A stretch of DNA of 48,936 nucleotides from Yinghuangia elevatio (GTDB lineage: Bacteria; Actinomycetota; Actinomycetes; Streptomycetales; Streptomycetaceae): the NCBI RefSeq assembly GCF_040649515.1, contig NZ_JBEZFP010000063.1, forward strand, positions 1 to 48,936. The letters run 5' to 3'. The notes beneath the pieces are model-generated. The model searched no databases, was not told where the DNA came from, and worked only from the letters and a program-made list of their open reading frames with translations. The translations under genes were made by a program, and so were the position numbers. Below are positions 1-8,496 of this stretch, piece after piece (position 1 is the first letter of the stretch; each line of letters starts with the position of its first letter).

Positions 1-1
1 T

Positions 2-50
2 CTCCCCCCCCCCCCGCTCTCCCGTTCGGCCGCGGGGGGGGGGGGGGGAG
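2..50. terminator. C-run/G-run hairpin
   Basis: A CTC plus 12-C stretch at 2-15 can pair with a G-run ending in GAG at 37-50, giving a stem of about 14 bp with a loop of roughly 21 nt. It lies beyond the 3' end of the leftward gene at 195-668, so a terminator is plausible. The 15-G homopolymer at 34-48 is also a place where sequencing or assembly may be wrong. Confidence 0.4.
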
Positions 51-86
51 GGCACACCGGCCCTCCCGGCCCCCGACCCCTTCGTC

Positions 87-134
87 GTGTCACGCGCCGT
101 GTCACGCGCCGTGTCACGCGCCGTGTCACGTGCC
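87..134. repeat. 12-bp tandem repeat, four copies
   Basis: The unit GTGTCACGCGCC is repeated at 87-98, 99-110 and 111-122, and once more with one change (GTGTCACGTGCC) at 123-134. It sits in the otherwise empty 1-194 interval. I see no gene here; the repeat may be simple slippage or a protein-binding array. Confidence 0.85.
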
Positions 135-194
135 CGTGCGGAAACCGCCCGGGCCCGAGGTTCCGGGGCGGGCGGTTCGCGGGGCGTGTGCGGT

Positions 195-668
195 TCAGCC
201 GGTGATCGGGGCCGCTTCTATCTCGCGGATTTCCGTCGAGGTCCCGAAGAGGCCGCGGAGAATGTCGCTGATGCTGTCCCGCAGCGCCGCGCAGGCAACG
301 GGGTCGACCAGCGACGCCAGCGACGCGATGCCGAGATCGAAGCGGCTGGAAAAGGTGACCAGAGCACCGCCGGGAGCCGGCTCCACGGTCCATGTGCCGA
401 TGAACTTGGCGAAATCACCTTTCGTCTGCGTGAACTCCAGGCGGCGGGCGGCGGGGTCGACTTCGTCGCGTTCCGTCCACTCCAGGATGCCGCGGCGGAA
501 GTTGACCGCCCACGTGGACTCCATGTCGCCTTCCGCGCGGTGGAAGATCTGCACGCTCCGCACGTTCTCCGTCAGCCTCGGATACTGCTCGAAATCGGCG
601 ACCAAGGCGAAGGCCGCATCCGGGTCCTGCCCGGGCAGCCGGGCATCCAGTACAACCGAGCATTCCAT
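195..668 (-). CDS. SRPBCC / polyketide cyclase-type protein
   Basis: A 157-residue protein of the START/SRPBCC helix-grip fold, close in style to type II polyketide cyclase and coenzyme Q-binding (COQ10) proteins. The N-terminus shows the family pattern of a beta strand followed by AFALVADFEQYPRLTENV, and the C-terminus is the long amphipathic helix. These proteins bind hydrophobic ligands and sometimes help cyclise or dehydrate polyketide intermediates; no catalytic residue can be assigned. A purine-rich GGAAAGGGAA lies just before the ATG. It is the last gene of a leftward group with the SDR and aminotransferase genes (37-bp gap), so it probably shares their pathway. The substrate is unknown. 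Confidence 0.75.
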   Translation of the reverse strand: MECSVVLDARLPGQDPDAAFALVADFEQYPRLTENVRSVQIFHRAEGDMESTWAVNFRRGILEWTERDEVDPAARRLEFTQTKGDFAKFIGTWTVEPAPGGALVTFSSRFDLGIASLASLVDPVACAALRDSISDILRGLFGTSTEIREIEAAPITG

Positions 669-705
669 CGGTGATTCCCTTTCCGGAGTCTTGGTGGGGA
701 CGGAC

Positions 706-1812
706 TCATTCGTCCCACGAGAACGCCGGCTTGGCCCGGCTCGGCGCGTTCATGTCCTGGATCAGCCGCCGCACCGAGATGCGCCAGGCCTCTTCGAAAT
801 CGTCCGCGTCGAGCGGTACGTCGCCGCCCAGCAGCGCGCCGAGAGAGCTGGGGAGCTTCTCCGGGATCACGACACAGCTGCACACCGCCAGCAGGCCGTC
901 GAGCTTGCTGAGGTCCTCCGGGCTCAGCACGTCGGCGAATGCCGGACGTACCAAGCGCTCGACCATCTCCGGGTCGACGACCCTGGTCGCGGGCACGTCG
1001 ATCCCGGCCTCCCGGCCGATCTCCGCCACCAGCCCGACGAAGCGGTCCATGGACAAGGCGTGTTCGCCCGCGCTGAGCCAGAACTCGCCCTCGCGGTAGC
1101 CCGCGTCGAGCACGCTCTTCACGCCGAGGGCGACATAGTCGCACGGCACGACGTCCACGCAGTCGCCGTCGGCGGCCGGAATGAACGGGATGGTCCCCTT
1201 GAGCGTGGCCTCCGCGAGGCTGTGCACGCCCTGCGCCTCGCGGATCTCGCCGGACTTGGAGTCGCCGATGACCACGGAGGGGCGCACGATCACCACGTCG
1301 AGCCCGCTCGACCGCACGATGTTCTCGCCGATGTACTTGGAGTCGACGTACTCGTCCGGACGTGCCGAGGACTTGGCCGCCGCGACCCCGCCCAGCGTTC
1401 CGCCCGCGTCCACGTGCCGGATCACGAAGGCGGTGCTGACGTGCACGAGCAGGGCGTCGGCGTCCGCGGTGAACTCGACCACGCGGCCGAGCCCCTCGAT
1501 GTTGACGCGGTCCACTTCGGCCTGGTCGGCGGTGAAGTTGACGATGGCGGCGGAGTGCACCACCACGTCGATCTCCGCACAAAGGCGGCGGTACGCGGCC
1601 GCGTCGAGGCCGAGCCGCGGCCTGGTCAGGTCGACCTGCACGACGCGCCCCGAACCGGCCGGGAGGCGGCGGTGCACCGCGGACACCACGTCGTAGCCGT
1701 CGAGGGCCTGGAGGATCGCGGTGCCGACCACGCCGCTCGCGCCGGTCAGCAGGATCGTCTTGCCGGCCACCGCGCTCTCTCCCCCGCCCGCCGGCGAGCT
1801 GCGCACGGTCAC
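706..1812 (-). CDS. Thioester-reductase-like extended SDR
   Basis: A 368-residue extended short-chain dehydrogenase of the male-sterility/thioester-reductase (NAD_binding_4) type. The Rossmann motif is TGASGVVG. SAAIVNF follows, typical of terminal reductase domains, and the Y-x-x-x-K catalytic pair is in the EYVDSKYIGEN stretch. Family members reduce carrier-bound or CoA acyl groups to aldehydes or alcohols with NADPH. The chosen GTG overlaps the aminotransferase stop by 4 bp (GTGA) and has GAGGGAG upstream; an alternative GTG at 1770 has GGGGGAG upstream and begins right at the Rossmann strand. Coupling to an aminotransferase suggests acyl thioester to aldehyde to amine chemistry. It could instead be a sugar-type epimerase, but the C-terminal half does not look like one. 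Confidence 0.72.
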   Translation of the reverse strand: MTVRSSPAGGGESAVAGKTILLTGASGVVGTAILQALDGYDVVSAVHRRLPAGSGRVVQVDLTRPRLGLDAAAYRRLCAEIDVVVHSAAIVNFTADQAEVDRVNIEGLGRVVEFTADADALLVHVSTAFVIRHVDAGGTLGGVAAAKSSARPDEYVDSKYIGENIVRSSGLDVVIVRPSVVIGDSKSGEIREAQGVHSLAEATLKGTIPFIPAADGDCVDVVPCDYVALGVKSVLDAGYREGEFWLSAGEHALSMDRFVGLVAEIGREAGIDVPATRVVDPEMVERLVRPAFADVLSPEDLSKLDGLLAVCSCVVIPEKLPSSLGALLGGDVPLDADDFEEAWRISVRRLIQDMNAPSRAKPAFSWDE

Positions 1813-3068
1813 GCGCGCGCTCCCTCGGGACGCGGGAAGCGGCGTGCGCACGCGACGCACGCGGCCTCGACGGCGGCCTCCAACTGCTTCTCGTCCTCCT
1901 CCGTCAGCACCGCGGGCGGCGTGAAGCGGATGACGGGCAGGGCGTTCATGGAGTGGTTGGCGATCACGCCGTTGTCCATCAGGTCCATCAGGAACTCGGC
2001 GGCCAGGTGGCCGTCGACGAACTCGACGCCGATGAGCACGCCGCGGCCGCGGACTTCGGCGACCAGGTGCGGGATGTGCGTGTCGGTGAGCCGGCGCAAC
2101 GTGGCCACCAGGCGCTCGCCCAGCAGGCGTGCCCGGTCGACGAGCCCTTCGGCCTCGATGGTCTCCACCGTCGCGCGGACCGCCGCCATCGCCACCGGCG
2201 CGGCCGAGTACGTCGACGTGTGCAGGTACGGGTCGGCGTCGAACGGCGCGAAGTACTCGCGCGACACCAGGGTCGCGGCGACCGGCACCATGCCCCCGCT
2301 GAGGCACTTCCCGACCAGCACGGCGTCCGGCACCACGCCCTCCAGGTCGGCCCCCCACCAGGCGCCGAGCCGGCCGAGCCCGGTCATGACCTCGTCCAGG
2401 ACGAGCATCGCCCCGCGCTGCCGGCAGACCTCCTCGACGGCCTTGAGGTAGCCCTCCGGCGGCACCAGTACGCCGCCTTCGCTCTGCACCGGCTCCACGA
2501 TCACGCACGCGTCGGAGGCGTCGTCGCCGAGCGAGTCGGCGAGCGCCCCCACGTCCGCGAAGGGCACGTGCGCGACGTTGGGCAGCAGCGGCCGGAACGG
2601 GTCCTGGTACACCGAGCGGGCGGTCACGGTCAGCGCGCCCATGGTCTTGCCGTGGTAACCGCCGGTCATCGAGATCAGCCGCCCCCGGCCGTTGACCCGG
2701 GCGATCTTGATCGCGGTCTCCACCGCCTCGGCCCCCGAGCAGGAGAAGTGCACCTTGTCGAGCCCGGGCGGCGCGACGCGGGTCAGCGCCTGGGCGGCGC
2801 GGGCGGCGGCCTCGTTGATGAGCACGCGTGTGGAGAGCGCCTGGCGCTCCAGTTGCTCGCGTACGGCCGCCAGCACCGCGGGATGGCCGGCGCCCACGAA
2901 GAACGCGCCGTAGCCGCCGCAGTTCAGCATCTCGCGGCCGTCGATGCAGCGGACGCGCGCACCGCTCGCGGATTCCTCGACCGGCAGGTCGAGAAGGGTC
3001 GCGACGCGGCCTTGGCCCTCGCCGAGATGCTTGCGGTACAGGTCGATGATGTCGGAGCGATCCATCAT
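1809..3068 (-). CDS. Class III PLP aminotransferase
   Basis: A 419-residue fold-type I, class III aminotransferase. It has GGYGAFFVGAGHP near residues 51-63, SGAEAVETAIK near 111-121, GGYHGKTMGALT near 137-147, the cofactor-binding Asp in LVLDEVMTGLGR (D225) and the Schiff-base Lys in VGKCLSGGM (K254). Members move amino groups between omega-amines or amino acids and aldehydes or keto acids; the acceptor here is unknown. The start is one of two adjacent ATG codons at 3063-3068; the SD is weak. It is first in a leftward operon with the SDR (4-bp overlap) and the SRPBCC gene, a context fitting reductive amination of a chain released as an aldehyde. It is divergent from the crotonase gene across 173 bp. 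Confidence 0.88.
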   Translation of the reverse strand: MMDRSDIIDLYRKHLGEGQGRVATLLDLPVEESASGARVRCIDGREMLNCGGYGAFFVGAGHPAVLAAVREQLERQALSTRVLINEAAARAAQALTRVAPPGLDKVHFSCSGAEAVETAIKIARVNGRGRLISMTGGYHGKTMGALTVTARSVYQDPFRPLLPNVAHVPFADVGALADSLGDDASDACVIVEPVQSEGGVLVPPEGYLKAVEEVCRQRGAMLVLDEVMTGLGRLGAWWGADLEGVVPDAVLVGKCLSGGMVPVAATLVSREYFAPFDADPYLHTSTYSAAPVAMAAVRATVETIEAEGLVDRARLLGERLVATLRRLTDTHIPHLVAEVRGRGVLIGVEFVDGHLAAEFLMDLMDNGVIANHSMNALPVIRFTPPAVLTEEDEKQLEAAVEAACVACARRFPRPEGARA

Positions 3069-3241
3069 GTTTGGCCCGTCGCTTCGCCCGAATCGGTTGT
3101 CAGCAGACACGTCGGTCAAGCTACCGACCGCAAGGCCGCAGTCGTCCATTCCGTGGTAACCGCCCGGTTTCGCACCGGCCGCGAGCGCGCGGTTAACGGA
3201 CGGTGGGCCAAATGGCCCGGTGCGCGGCTAACTTGGCGGCC
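3069..3241. promoter_or_regulatory. Divergent promoter region
   Basis: A 173-bp gap between the aminotransferase (leftward) and crotonase (rightward) genes. On the plus strand TAACTT (3229-3234) fits the TANNNT minus-10 pattern and lies only 7 nt from the ATG at 3242, consistent with a leaderless mRNA. On the minus strand TTGACC (3114-3119) could be a minus-35 box. No clear operator is visible. Confidence 0.35.
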
Positions 3242-4111
3242 ATGGCCAGTGACGAACCCAGGGATACCGCGGCTTACCAGCAGATCACGTATTCGGTGGC
3301 CGACCGGATCGCGACGATTTCGCTGAACCGCCCGGAAGCCCGGAACGGCTACACGCTGCGCATGTCCGAAGAACTCGTCCGCGCCTTCGACCAGGCGGAC
3401 GCCGACGAGGACGTGCGCGTGGTGGTGTTCACGGGCGCCGGCGACCACTTCTGCACGGGGCTCGACCTCGCTCCCGAGGAAATAGCGCTGATCGCCGAAA
3501 AGGTGCCGGACTCGTCCGCCGGGGAGACCTGGCAGGAACCGGCCGGGCATTGCACCATGCGCATTTTCGCCATGAACAAGCCGGTGATCGCGGCGATCCG
3601 CGGTGCCGCGGTCGGTGCCGGCGCGACGATCGTGCTGTCCGCGGACTACCGGCTGGTGGCCGCCGACGCGCGCTTCGGATTCGTCTTCAGCCGCCGCGGG
3701 ATATTCGCCGAGGGCGCGTCCACGTGGTTCCTGCCGCGCCTGGTCGGAATGGGCTGCGCCCTGGACTGGCTGATCAGCGGGCGCGCGTTCGACGCCCAGG
3801 AGGCCGTCGCGTCGGGCCTCGCGCACAGCATCCACGAGTCGGAGCAACTCCTTCCCAAGGCCTACCAGTTGGCCAAGGCGATCGTGGACAAGACCGCGCC
3901 GGTGTCTGTCGCGGCGATCCGGCGGATGGTATATCGGACGGGGATGATGGCGTCCCCGGTGCCGACGCACGTGCTGGACTCCCGCCTCATGGCGGACAGT
4001 CTCGGCAGCCCGGACGCCGGCGAGGGTTTCGACGCGTTCCTGTCGCGCCGCGACCCGGTGTTCCCGGGCCAGGTCGGCAAGGACCTGCCCGACTACCTGC
4101 CGCCCATCTGA
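3242..4111 (+). CDS. Crotonase / enoyl-CoA hydratase-isomerase family
   Basis: A 289-residue crotonase-fold protein. The oxyanion-hole signatures are FCTGLDL and IRGAAVGAGATIVLSADYR, and the second catalytic region is GIFAEGASTWFLPRLVG. The usual first catalytic Glu (the GGGCEL position) is not visible, as the matching stretch reads GAGATI, while a Glu remains in FAEGAS. Many one-Glu crotonases are isomerases, hydrolases or lyases, so calling it a hydratase is unsafe. The start at 3242 has no SD but a TAACTT box 7 nt upstream, suggesting leaderless translation; a GTG at 3203 would add 13 residues. It is followed by an SRPBCC gene on the same strand. Confidence 0.8.
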   Translation: MASDEPRDTAAYQQITYSVADRIATISLNRPEARNGYTLRMSEELVRAFDQADADEDVRVVVFTGAGDHFCTGLDLAPEEIALIAEKVPDSSAGETWQEPAGHCTMRIFAMNKPVIAAIRGAAVGAGATIVLSADYRLVAADARFGFVFSRRGIFAEGASTWFLPRLVGMGCALDWLISGRAFDAQEAVASGLAHSIHESEQLLPKAYQLAKAIVDKTAPVSVAAIRRMVYRTGMMASPVPTHVLDSRLMADSLGSPDAGEGFDAFLSRRDPVFPGQVGKDLPDYLPPI

Positions 4112-4178
4112 CCTGGCGCGAAGGCGCGCCGCCCGTCTCTGGGGAGGGACCATCGCATCCGGAGCAGTCTCCGAGTCC

Positions 4179-4619
4179 GTGACCGTCGCCGTGTCGCCGG
4201 AGGAGGCGTACGCCGCGGTGAGCGACGTGCGCACGGTCGGTACGCGCAGCCCCGAGACGGTCGCGGTGACGCTCCGCGGCGCCTCGGTGCCGCTCGCCGT
4301 GGGCGCGCGGTTCAAGGGCCACAACCGCAACGGGCGCTTCCGCTGGTCGACGCTGTGCACGGTCACCGAGGCCGAGCCGGGCCGGGTGTTCGCGTACGAC
4401 GTGAAGTCCGGCGGCCTGGCGATCTCCAACTGGCGCTACGAGTTCGCGCCGGCGCCGGACGGCTCCGCCACCCGGGTCACCGAGACGTGGACCGACCGGC
4501 GCAACCCGCTGATGTACGTGCTCAGCACGATCGTGACCGGTGTACGCGACCGTCCCGCGCACAACCGGCGCACGATGCGCACCACACTCGACCGGCTGAA
4601 GACCGCGTTGGAGGAGTGA
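4179..4619 (+). CDS. SRPBCC family protein
   Basis: A 146-residue SRPBCC protein with VSPEEAYAAVSDV and GTRSPETV near the start, then an RFKGHNRNGRFRW turn and a C-terminal helix. This is the small actinobacterial polyketide cyclase/dehydrase-like group, often of unknown ligand. The GTG at 4179 is the first conventional in-frame start, but it truncates the beginning of the first strand and has only a distant GGAG. The frame stays open upstream to an ATC codon at 4152 placed 2-3 nt after GGGGAGGGA, so a non-canonical start is possible. It converges with the SARP-AAA gene across 26 bp. Confidence 0.68.
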   Translation: MTVAVSPEEAYAAVSDVRTVGTRSPETVAVTLRGASVPLAVGARFKGHNRNGRFRWSTLCTVTEAEPGRVFAYDVKSGGLAISNWRYEFAPAPDGSATRVTETWTDRRNPLMYVLSTIVTGVRDRPAHNRRTMRTTLDRLKTALEE

Positions 4620-4645
4620 GCCGGGCCCGCGGTCCCCGGCCCTGG

Positions 4646-7528
4646 TCAGACGGTCCCCCAGTCGCCGTGCCAGGTCGTTCCGGGCGCGCCGCCTGCCGGC
4701 CGGATCCGCAGGCGCTCGGTCAGTGCGGCCAGTCGCACCAGTTCCCGCGAGGCGGGCCCGGACGCGGTGAGCTTGCGCAGCGCGTCCGGATCCTCCTGGG
4801 ATTCCAGCCACTGCGCGACCCGGGTCTGGGTGGCGATCCGGACCGCGCGCGGGACGCGCGTGTAGGCCACGTGCCGGACCGGGCCGTACCGGAAGACGTA
4901 CTGCGCCTCGTCGCGTAGCTCGCCGGCCGTCACGCGGGTCAACAGGCCGTAGTGGGCCAGCATGTCGAGTGCCGCCTCGGTCTCGGCGGGATCGCGATCG
5001 GACGCCGCCGCCACCGCCCCCGGCCACACGGTGTCCCCGACGACGGCGGCGTCGCGCAGCACACTGCGCGCGTAGTCGGGCAGGTGGTCGAGGCGCGCCG
5101 CGACGACCCGGCGCACCGCGTTGGGCAGCAGGCGCGCCGCGAGGTCGTGCGGCTCACGGTCGACCGCACACGGCTCCCCCTCACGCACATGGCCCACGAA
5201 CGCCTTCACGAACTCGTGTGCGAGCAAAGGATTCCCGGCGGCCAGGGAGACGAGCAGTACGCGGGCCTCGGCGGCCACCTCGTTGGAGTGCTCCGCGTCG
5301 CCCGCATATTCGGGCAGACCGTGCTCGTCCAGCAGCGTGCGGATCAGACGGTCGATGACGGCGTCCGGGAGACGGGACATCGACACCATGGTGACGTTGC
5401 GCTCGTCGGCCGTGTAGAGCGAGCGGCGTTCGGCGAGTTCGGGACGGGCCGTGGCCAGGACGAACAGTTCGCTCGCGGCCGACGGGGTGACGTGCCTTCC
5501 GACGAGTTCGAGGATCGTGTCGTCCGCAGTGTGCAGGTCGTCGATGAGGACGGCCACCGGTCTTTCCAGTGCGGTGTGTTCGAGCAGGCGCCACCATGCC
5601 GTGACGATCGTGTCGAGGTCTGTCGGGGCGCCGTGCTCGGGGACGCTGCCGAACGCCGCGTGCAGGCGGGCGAGCATCCACTCCGTGTCGCGCTCCGTGC
5701 GGACCGCGCGCCGGATCGCCTGCCGCAGGCGTTCCCTGGCCTCCTCCGGGGTGTGGTCCGGGGTGATGTCGCAGCAGTCGCACAGGCCGTCGGCGATCAG
5801 CGGCAGCAGGCTGGTGTCGACGAGGCGCGGCGGGAGGCGTACGACCAGCGGGCGCGGCTCGGTGCCGGCCGTCGAGCGCAGCACGTGCTCGAACTCGTCG
5901 ATCATGCGGCTCTTGCCCATGCCGGCGTCGGCGACGACGAGGGCCGGGCTCGGCCGTTTGCCGGTTCGGAACAGGCCGACAATCGTATCCAGTTCGCGGG
6001 ACCGCCCGAGCAGCGAGCCGGCGACCGGCGGTTCGCCGGGCAGCCGGATTCCGGTGGCCGCCCAGGCGTTCGACGCCGCGCCGGCGCGCCGGTACGCGAT
6101 CGCGCGGGCGGTCTGGCGCCGGGTCTCGTCGCCGACCCACACCTCGTGGGCGCTGATCAGCGGCAGCACCGAGTGGCACATGTCGAGGATCGCGCCGGTG
6201 ACCCGGGGCGCCGCTCCGGCCCCCGTACGGCCTCGGACCAGGGCGGGTCCGGTGGCGACCGCCGCGCGGACGACGGCACCGGGGACCATGCCGGACGACG
6301 CCTCCACGTGGTGCCGGACGGCCATCGCGGCGGACACCGCGCGGACCGGGTCGTCGTCACGGGTGCGGCGCGCACCGAACACCGCCACCCACAGGGAGCC
6401 CAGGCGGGTGGTGAGCACTCCCCCGAAGCGCGCGATCTCGAACCGGATTGCGCTGTCCACGCGTTCGGTGGCCGCCTCGACGTCCTCGGGGTCGGCGTAT
6501 TCGGCACGGGGCGCAAAGGCCACGCGGACGAAGACCGCGGTGACCTCCTTGTGCTCGGTGACCGCGGCCTCCTCGCGGCGTTCGGGCACCGCCGGACGGG
6601 CCGCCGCGGGATTGCCCGGCGGACCGGTGGGCCTGGGGTCCTGCGCGGCGTCCGGCGGACCGGTCCGGCCCGCGGCCACGGGGGTGGCGCCGGGTGCGGC
6701 GGGCCGGGGCGGGGGCAGGGCGGTGATCCGGGTGCGCGGGGCGTACAGGAGGGCGGGGTCGTGGGTGAGGATGGACTGCCGTAAGTCGCGCAGTTCGTGG
6801 CCGGGTTCGAGGCCGAGCTCTTCGATGAGCGCGAGGCGGGCCCGGTCGAAGGTCTCCAGGGCCTCGGTGTGCCGGCCGCAGCGGTAGAGAGTGAGCATGA
6901 GCAGCCCGAGCAGGCGTTCGCGGCGCGGCTCGGCCCGTGCGGTGACCTGGAGTTCCGCGGCGATGGCCTCGTGCCTGCCGAGGGCGAGTTCGTTGTCGAA
7001 GTGGTCCTCCAGCAGGTCGAGGCGGGCGTTGGCGATGGCCTTGAGCTCGGGCCAGGTGATGCCGTCCTCCACGAGGTCGGCGAGCACGGGCCCGCGCCAC
7101 AGGTGGAGGGCGTCGCGCCAGAGCTGCGAGGCGCTTTCCGGCGAGCCCGCGTCCAGTTCCTGGCGTCCCTCGGCGGCGAGGCCGCGGAAACGGTGCAGGT
7201 CGATCTGCTCGGGTGCGACGCGCAGCAGGTATCCCGGTGCGCGCGTGAGGAGTTCGACGCGCGTGCGGGACGTCCGGTCGCGGCGGTCGTCGGCGTCGAA
7301 CAGCCGGCGCAGCCGCCAGACGGTGTTCTGCAGCACCTTCCGTGCCGACACCGGTGCGGACTCGCCCCACAGTGCGGTGATCAGGCGACTGGTGGCGACG
7401 ACCTGGTTGGGATACAGGAGCAGGTAGCCGAGGGCGGCGCGCTGCCGGGCGCCGCCGAGCGGGAGATCGGTGCCGTGGCGCTCCGCCGCGAGCGGCCCCA
7501 GGAGCGTGAATCTCGTGCCGTGGTGCAT
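4646..7528 (-). CDS. SARP-BTAD-cyclase-like-AAA regulator
   Basis: A 960-residue multidomain regulator. In order: an OmpR-like winged helix (about 5-105, with ARKVLQNTVWRLRR), a BTAD domain (about 110-255), a Pro/Ala linker (265-325), a degenerate adenylate-cyclase-like domain (325-480) and a STAND/AAA ATPase with Walker A ADAGMGKS (533-540) and Walker B VAVLIDDLH, then an alpha-helical tail. The cyclase-like part has lost the catalytic D-I metal motif (VFVRVAF), so it is probably a sensor or scaffold. It likely activates the cluster in an ATP-dependent way. Leu249 is encoded by TTA (6782-6784), implying bldA dependence. It lies 54 bp downstream of, and in line with, the small SARP gene. Confidence 0.85.
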   Translation of the reverse strand: MHHGTRFTLLGPLAAERHGTDLPLGGARQRAALGYLLLYPNQVVATSRLITALWGESAPVSARKVLQNTVWRLRRLFDADDRRDRTSRTRVELLTRAPGYLLRVAPEQIDLHRFRGLAAEGRQELDAGSPESASQLWRDALHLWRGPVLADLVEDGITWPELKAIANARLDLLEDHFDNELALGRHEAIAAELQVTARAEPRRERLLGLLMLTLYRCGRHTEALETFDRARLALIEELGLEPGHELRDLRQSILTHDPALLYAPRTRITALPPPRPAAPGATPVAAGRTGPPDAAQDPRPTGPPGNPAAARPAVPERREEAAVTEHKEVTAVFVRVAFAPRAEYADPEDVEAATERVDSAIRFEIARFGGVLTTRLGSLWVAVFGARRTRDDDPVRAVSAAMAVRHHVEASSGMVPGAVVRAAVATGPALVRGRTGAGAAPRVTGAILDMCHSVLPLISAHEVWVGDETRRQTARAIAYRRAGAASNAWAATGIRLPGEPPVAGSLLGRSRELDTIVGLFRTGKRPSPALVVADAGMGKSRMIDEFEHVLRSTAGTEPRPLVVRLPPRLVDTSLLPLIADGLCDCCDITPDHTPEEARERLRQAIRRAVRTERDTEWMLARLHAAFGSVPEHGAPTDLDTIVTAWWRLLEHTALERPVAVLIDDLHTADDTILELVGRHVTPSAASELFVLATARPELAERRSLYTADERNVTMVSMSRLPDAVIDRLIRTLLDEHGLPEYAGDAEHSNEVAAEARVLLVSLAAGNPLLAHEFVKAFVGHVREGEPCAVDREPHDLAARLLPNAVRRVVAARLDHLPDYARSVLRDAAVVGDTVWPGAVAAASDRDPAETEAALDMLAHYGLLTRVTAGELRDEAQYVFRYGPVRHVAYTRVPRAVRIATQTRVAQWLESQEDPDALRKLTASGPASRELVRLAALTERLRIRPAGGAPGTTWHGDWGTV

Positions 7529-7582
7529 CAGTGCCTCCAGGTTCCGGGCGGGACGGAGCGTGGCGGCGGCGCGTCGGGCCGG

Positions 7583-8437
7583 TCACGAAGTCGCGGGGTG
7601 ACTCAGTCCGTTGATGACCGCGCGGCCGATCTCGTTCCCCCCGTCCGACGAACGGTGCGGCCAGTCCACGAACCTGAGCACCGCCTCGGTCGCGTGCAGG
7701 ACCGGGTCGTGCAGCAGGATTTCGTTCTCCAGCCGGCTGAGCTCCGCACCGGGCGCCGGACCCGGGTCCGCCGCCGGCGCGCGGCACGTGCGCCGGTACG
7801 CGTCGAGCGCGTCGGTGTGCCGTCCGCTTCGGTACAGCGCGAGCATGAACTGCCCGCACATGCGCTCGCGCGCGGGGTCGGCGTCGAGCGCGACGGCCAG
7901 CTCGGCGACGACCTCGGTGTGCCGTCCCAGCATCAGGTCGGCCGTGACGCGGTCTTCGAAGGCGGCCACGCCGGCCTCGTTGAGTTCGGTCAACTCCGGC
8001 CAGCGCAAACCGACTTCGAGCAGGTCGGCGAGTGCCTCCCCGCGCCACAGGCCGAGCGCCCGGCGCAGTGTCGCGGCCGCCTGCCGCCACTGGCCGCGAA
8101 CCAGTTCGCGCCGTCCGCGTTCGGCGAGGTCGCGGAAGCAGGACGCGTCGATGTGCTCCGGGGCCACGCGCAGCAGGTACCCGTCCCGGCAGGTGACGAT
8201 GGAGCAGAGCAGGTCGTCGGAGCGGCGCAGGCTGGACACGGCGTTCTGGAGTATCTTGCGGGCGCTTTGCGGCTGCTCCTCGTGCCACAACGCGTCGACC
8301 AGACGGTCGACGGGGACGGTGCTGTTGGCGTGGAGCAGCAGGTAGGCAAGCGTTGCCCTGCGCCGCAGGCCCCCTAGCGGCACAGATGTGCTGTCTCGTA
8401 CGACTTCCAAGGGGCCGAGCACGTTGAACGGCGTCAC
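7583..8437 (-). CDS. Small SARP-type regulator
   Basis: A 284-residue Streptomyces antibiotic regulatory protein with a winged-helix DNA-binding domain (FNVLGPLEV, then SARKILQNAVSSLRR) followed by a BTAD domain (DASCFRDLAERGRREL to HTDALDAYRRTC). SARPs bind direct heptamer repeats and recruit RNA polymerase at cluster promoters. The GTG start at 8437 is chosen because GAAGGGGA lies just upstream and the protein then begins at the first beta strand; an ATG at 8473 would add 12 residues. Three 11-bp-spaced heptamers sit 76-104 bp upstream, suggesting self-control or control by the neighbouring SARP-AAA protein, which is encoded downstream in the same orientation. Confidence 0.85.
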   Translation of the reverse strand: MTPFNVLGPLEVVRDSTSVPLGGLRRRATLAYLLLHANSTVPVDRLVDALWHEEQPQSARKILQNAVSSLRRSDDLLCSIVTCRDGYLLRVAPEHIDASCFRDLAERGRRELVRGQWRQAAATLRRALGLWRGEALADLLEVGLRWPELTELNEAGVAAFEDRVTADLMLGRHTEVVAELAVALDADPARERMCGQFMLALYRSGRHTDALDAYRRTCRAPAADPGPAPGAELSRLENEILLHDPVLHATEAVLRFVDWPHRSSDGGNEIGRAVINGLSHPATS

Positions 8438-8496
8438 GTAGTCCCCTTCGGGTGCCCGTGGAGCGCACGGCATCCGCACTCCGTCCCCCGCGACGG

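Noticed and set aside
130..2451. Very long open frames opposite the SRPBCC/SDR/aminotransferase genes
   Set aside because: They are antisense shadows caused by high GC; their translations are low-information Arg/Ala/Pro/His-rich sequence with no domain motifs, while the opposite strand encodes clear enzymes.
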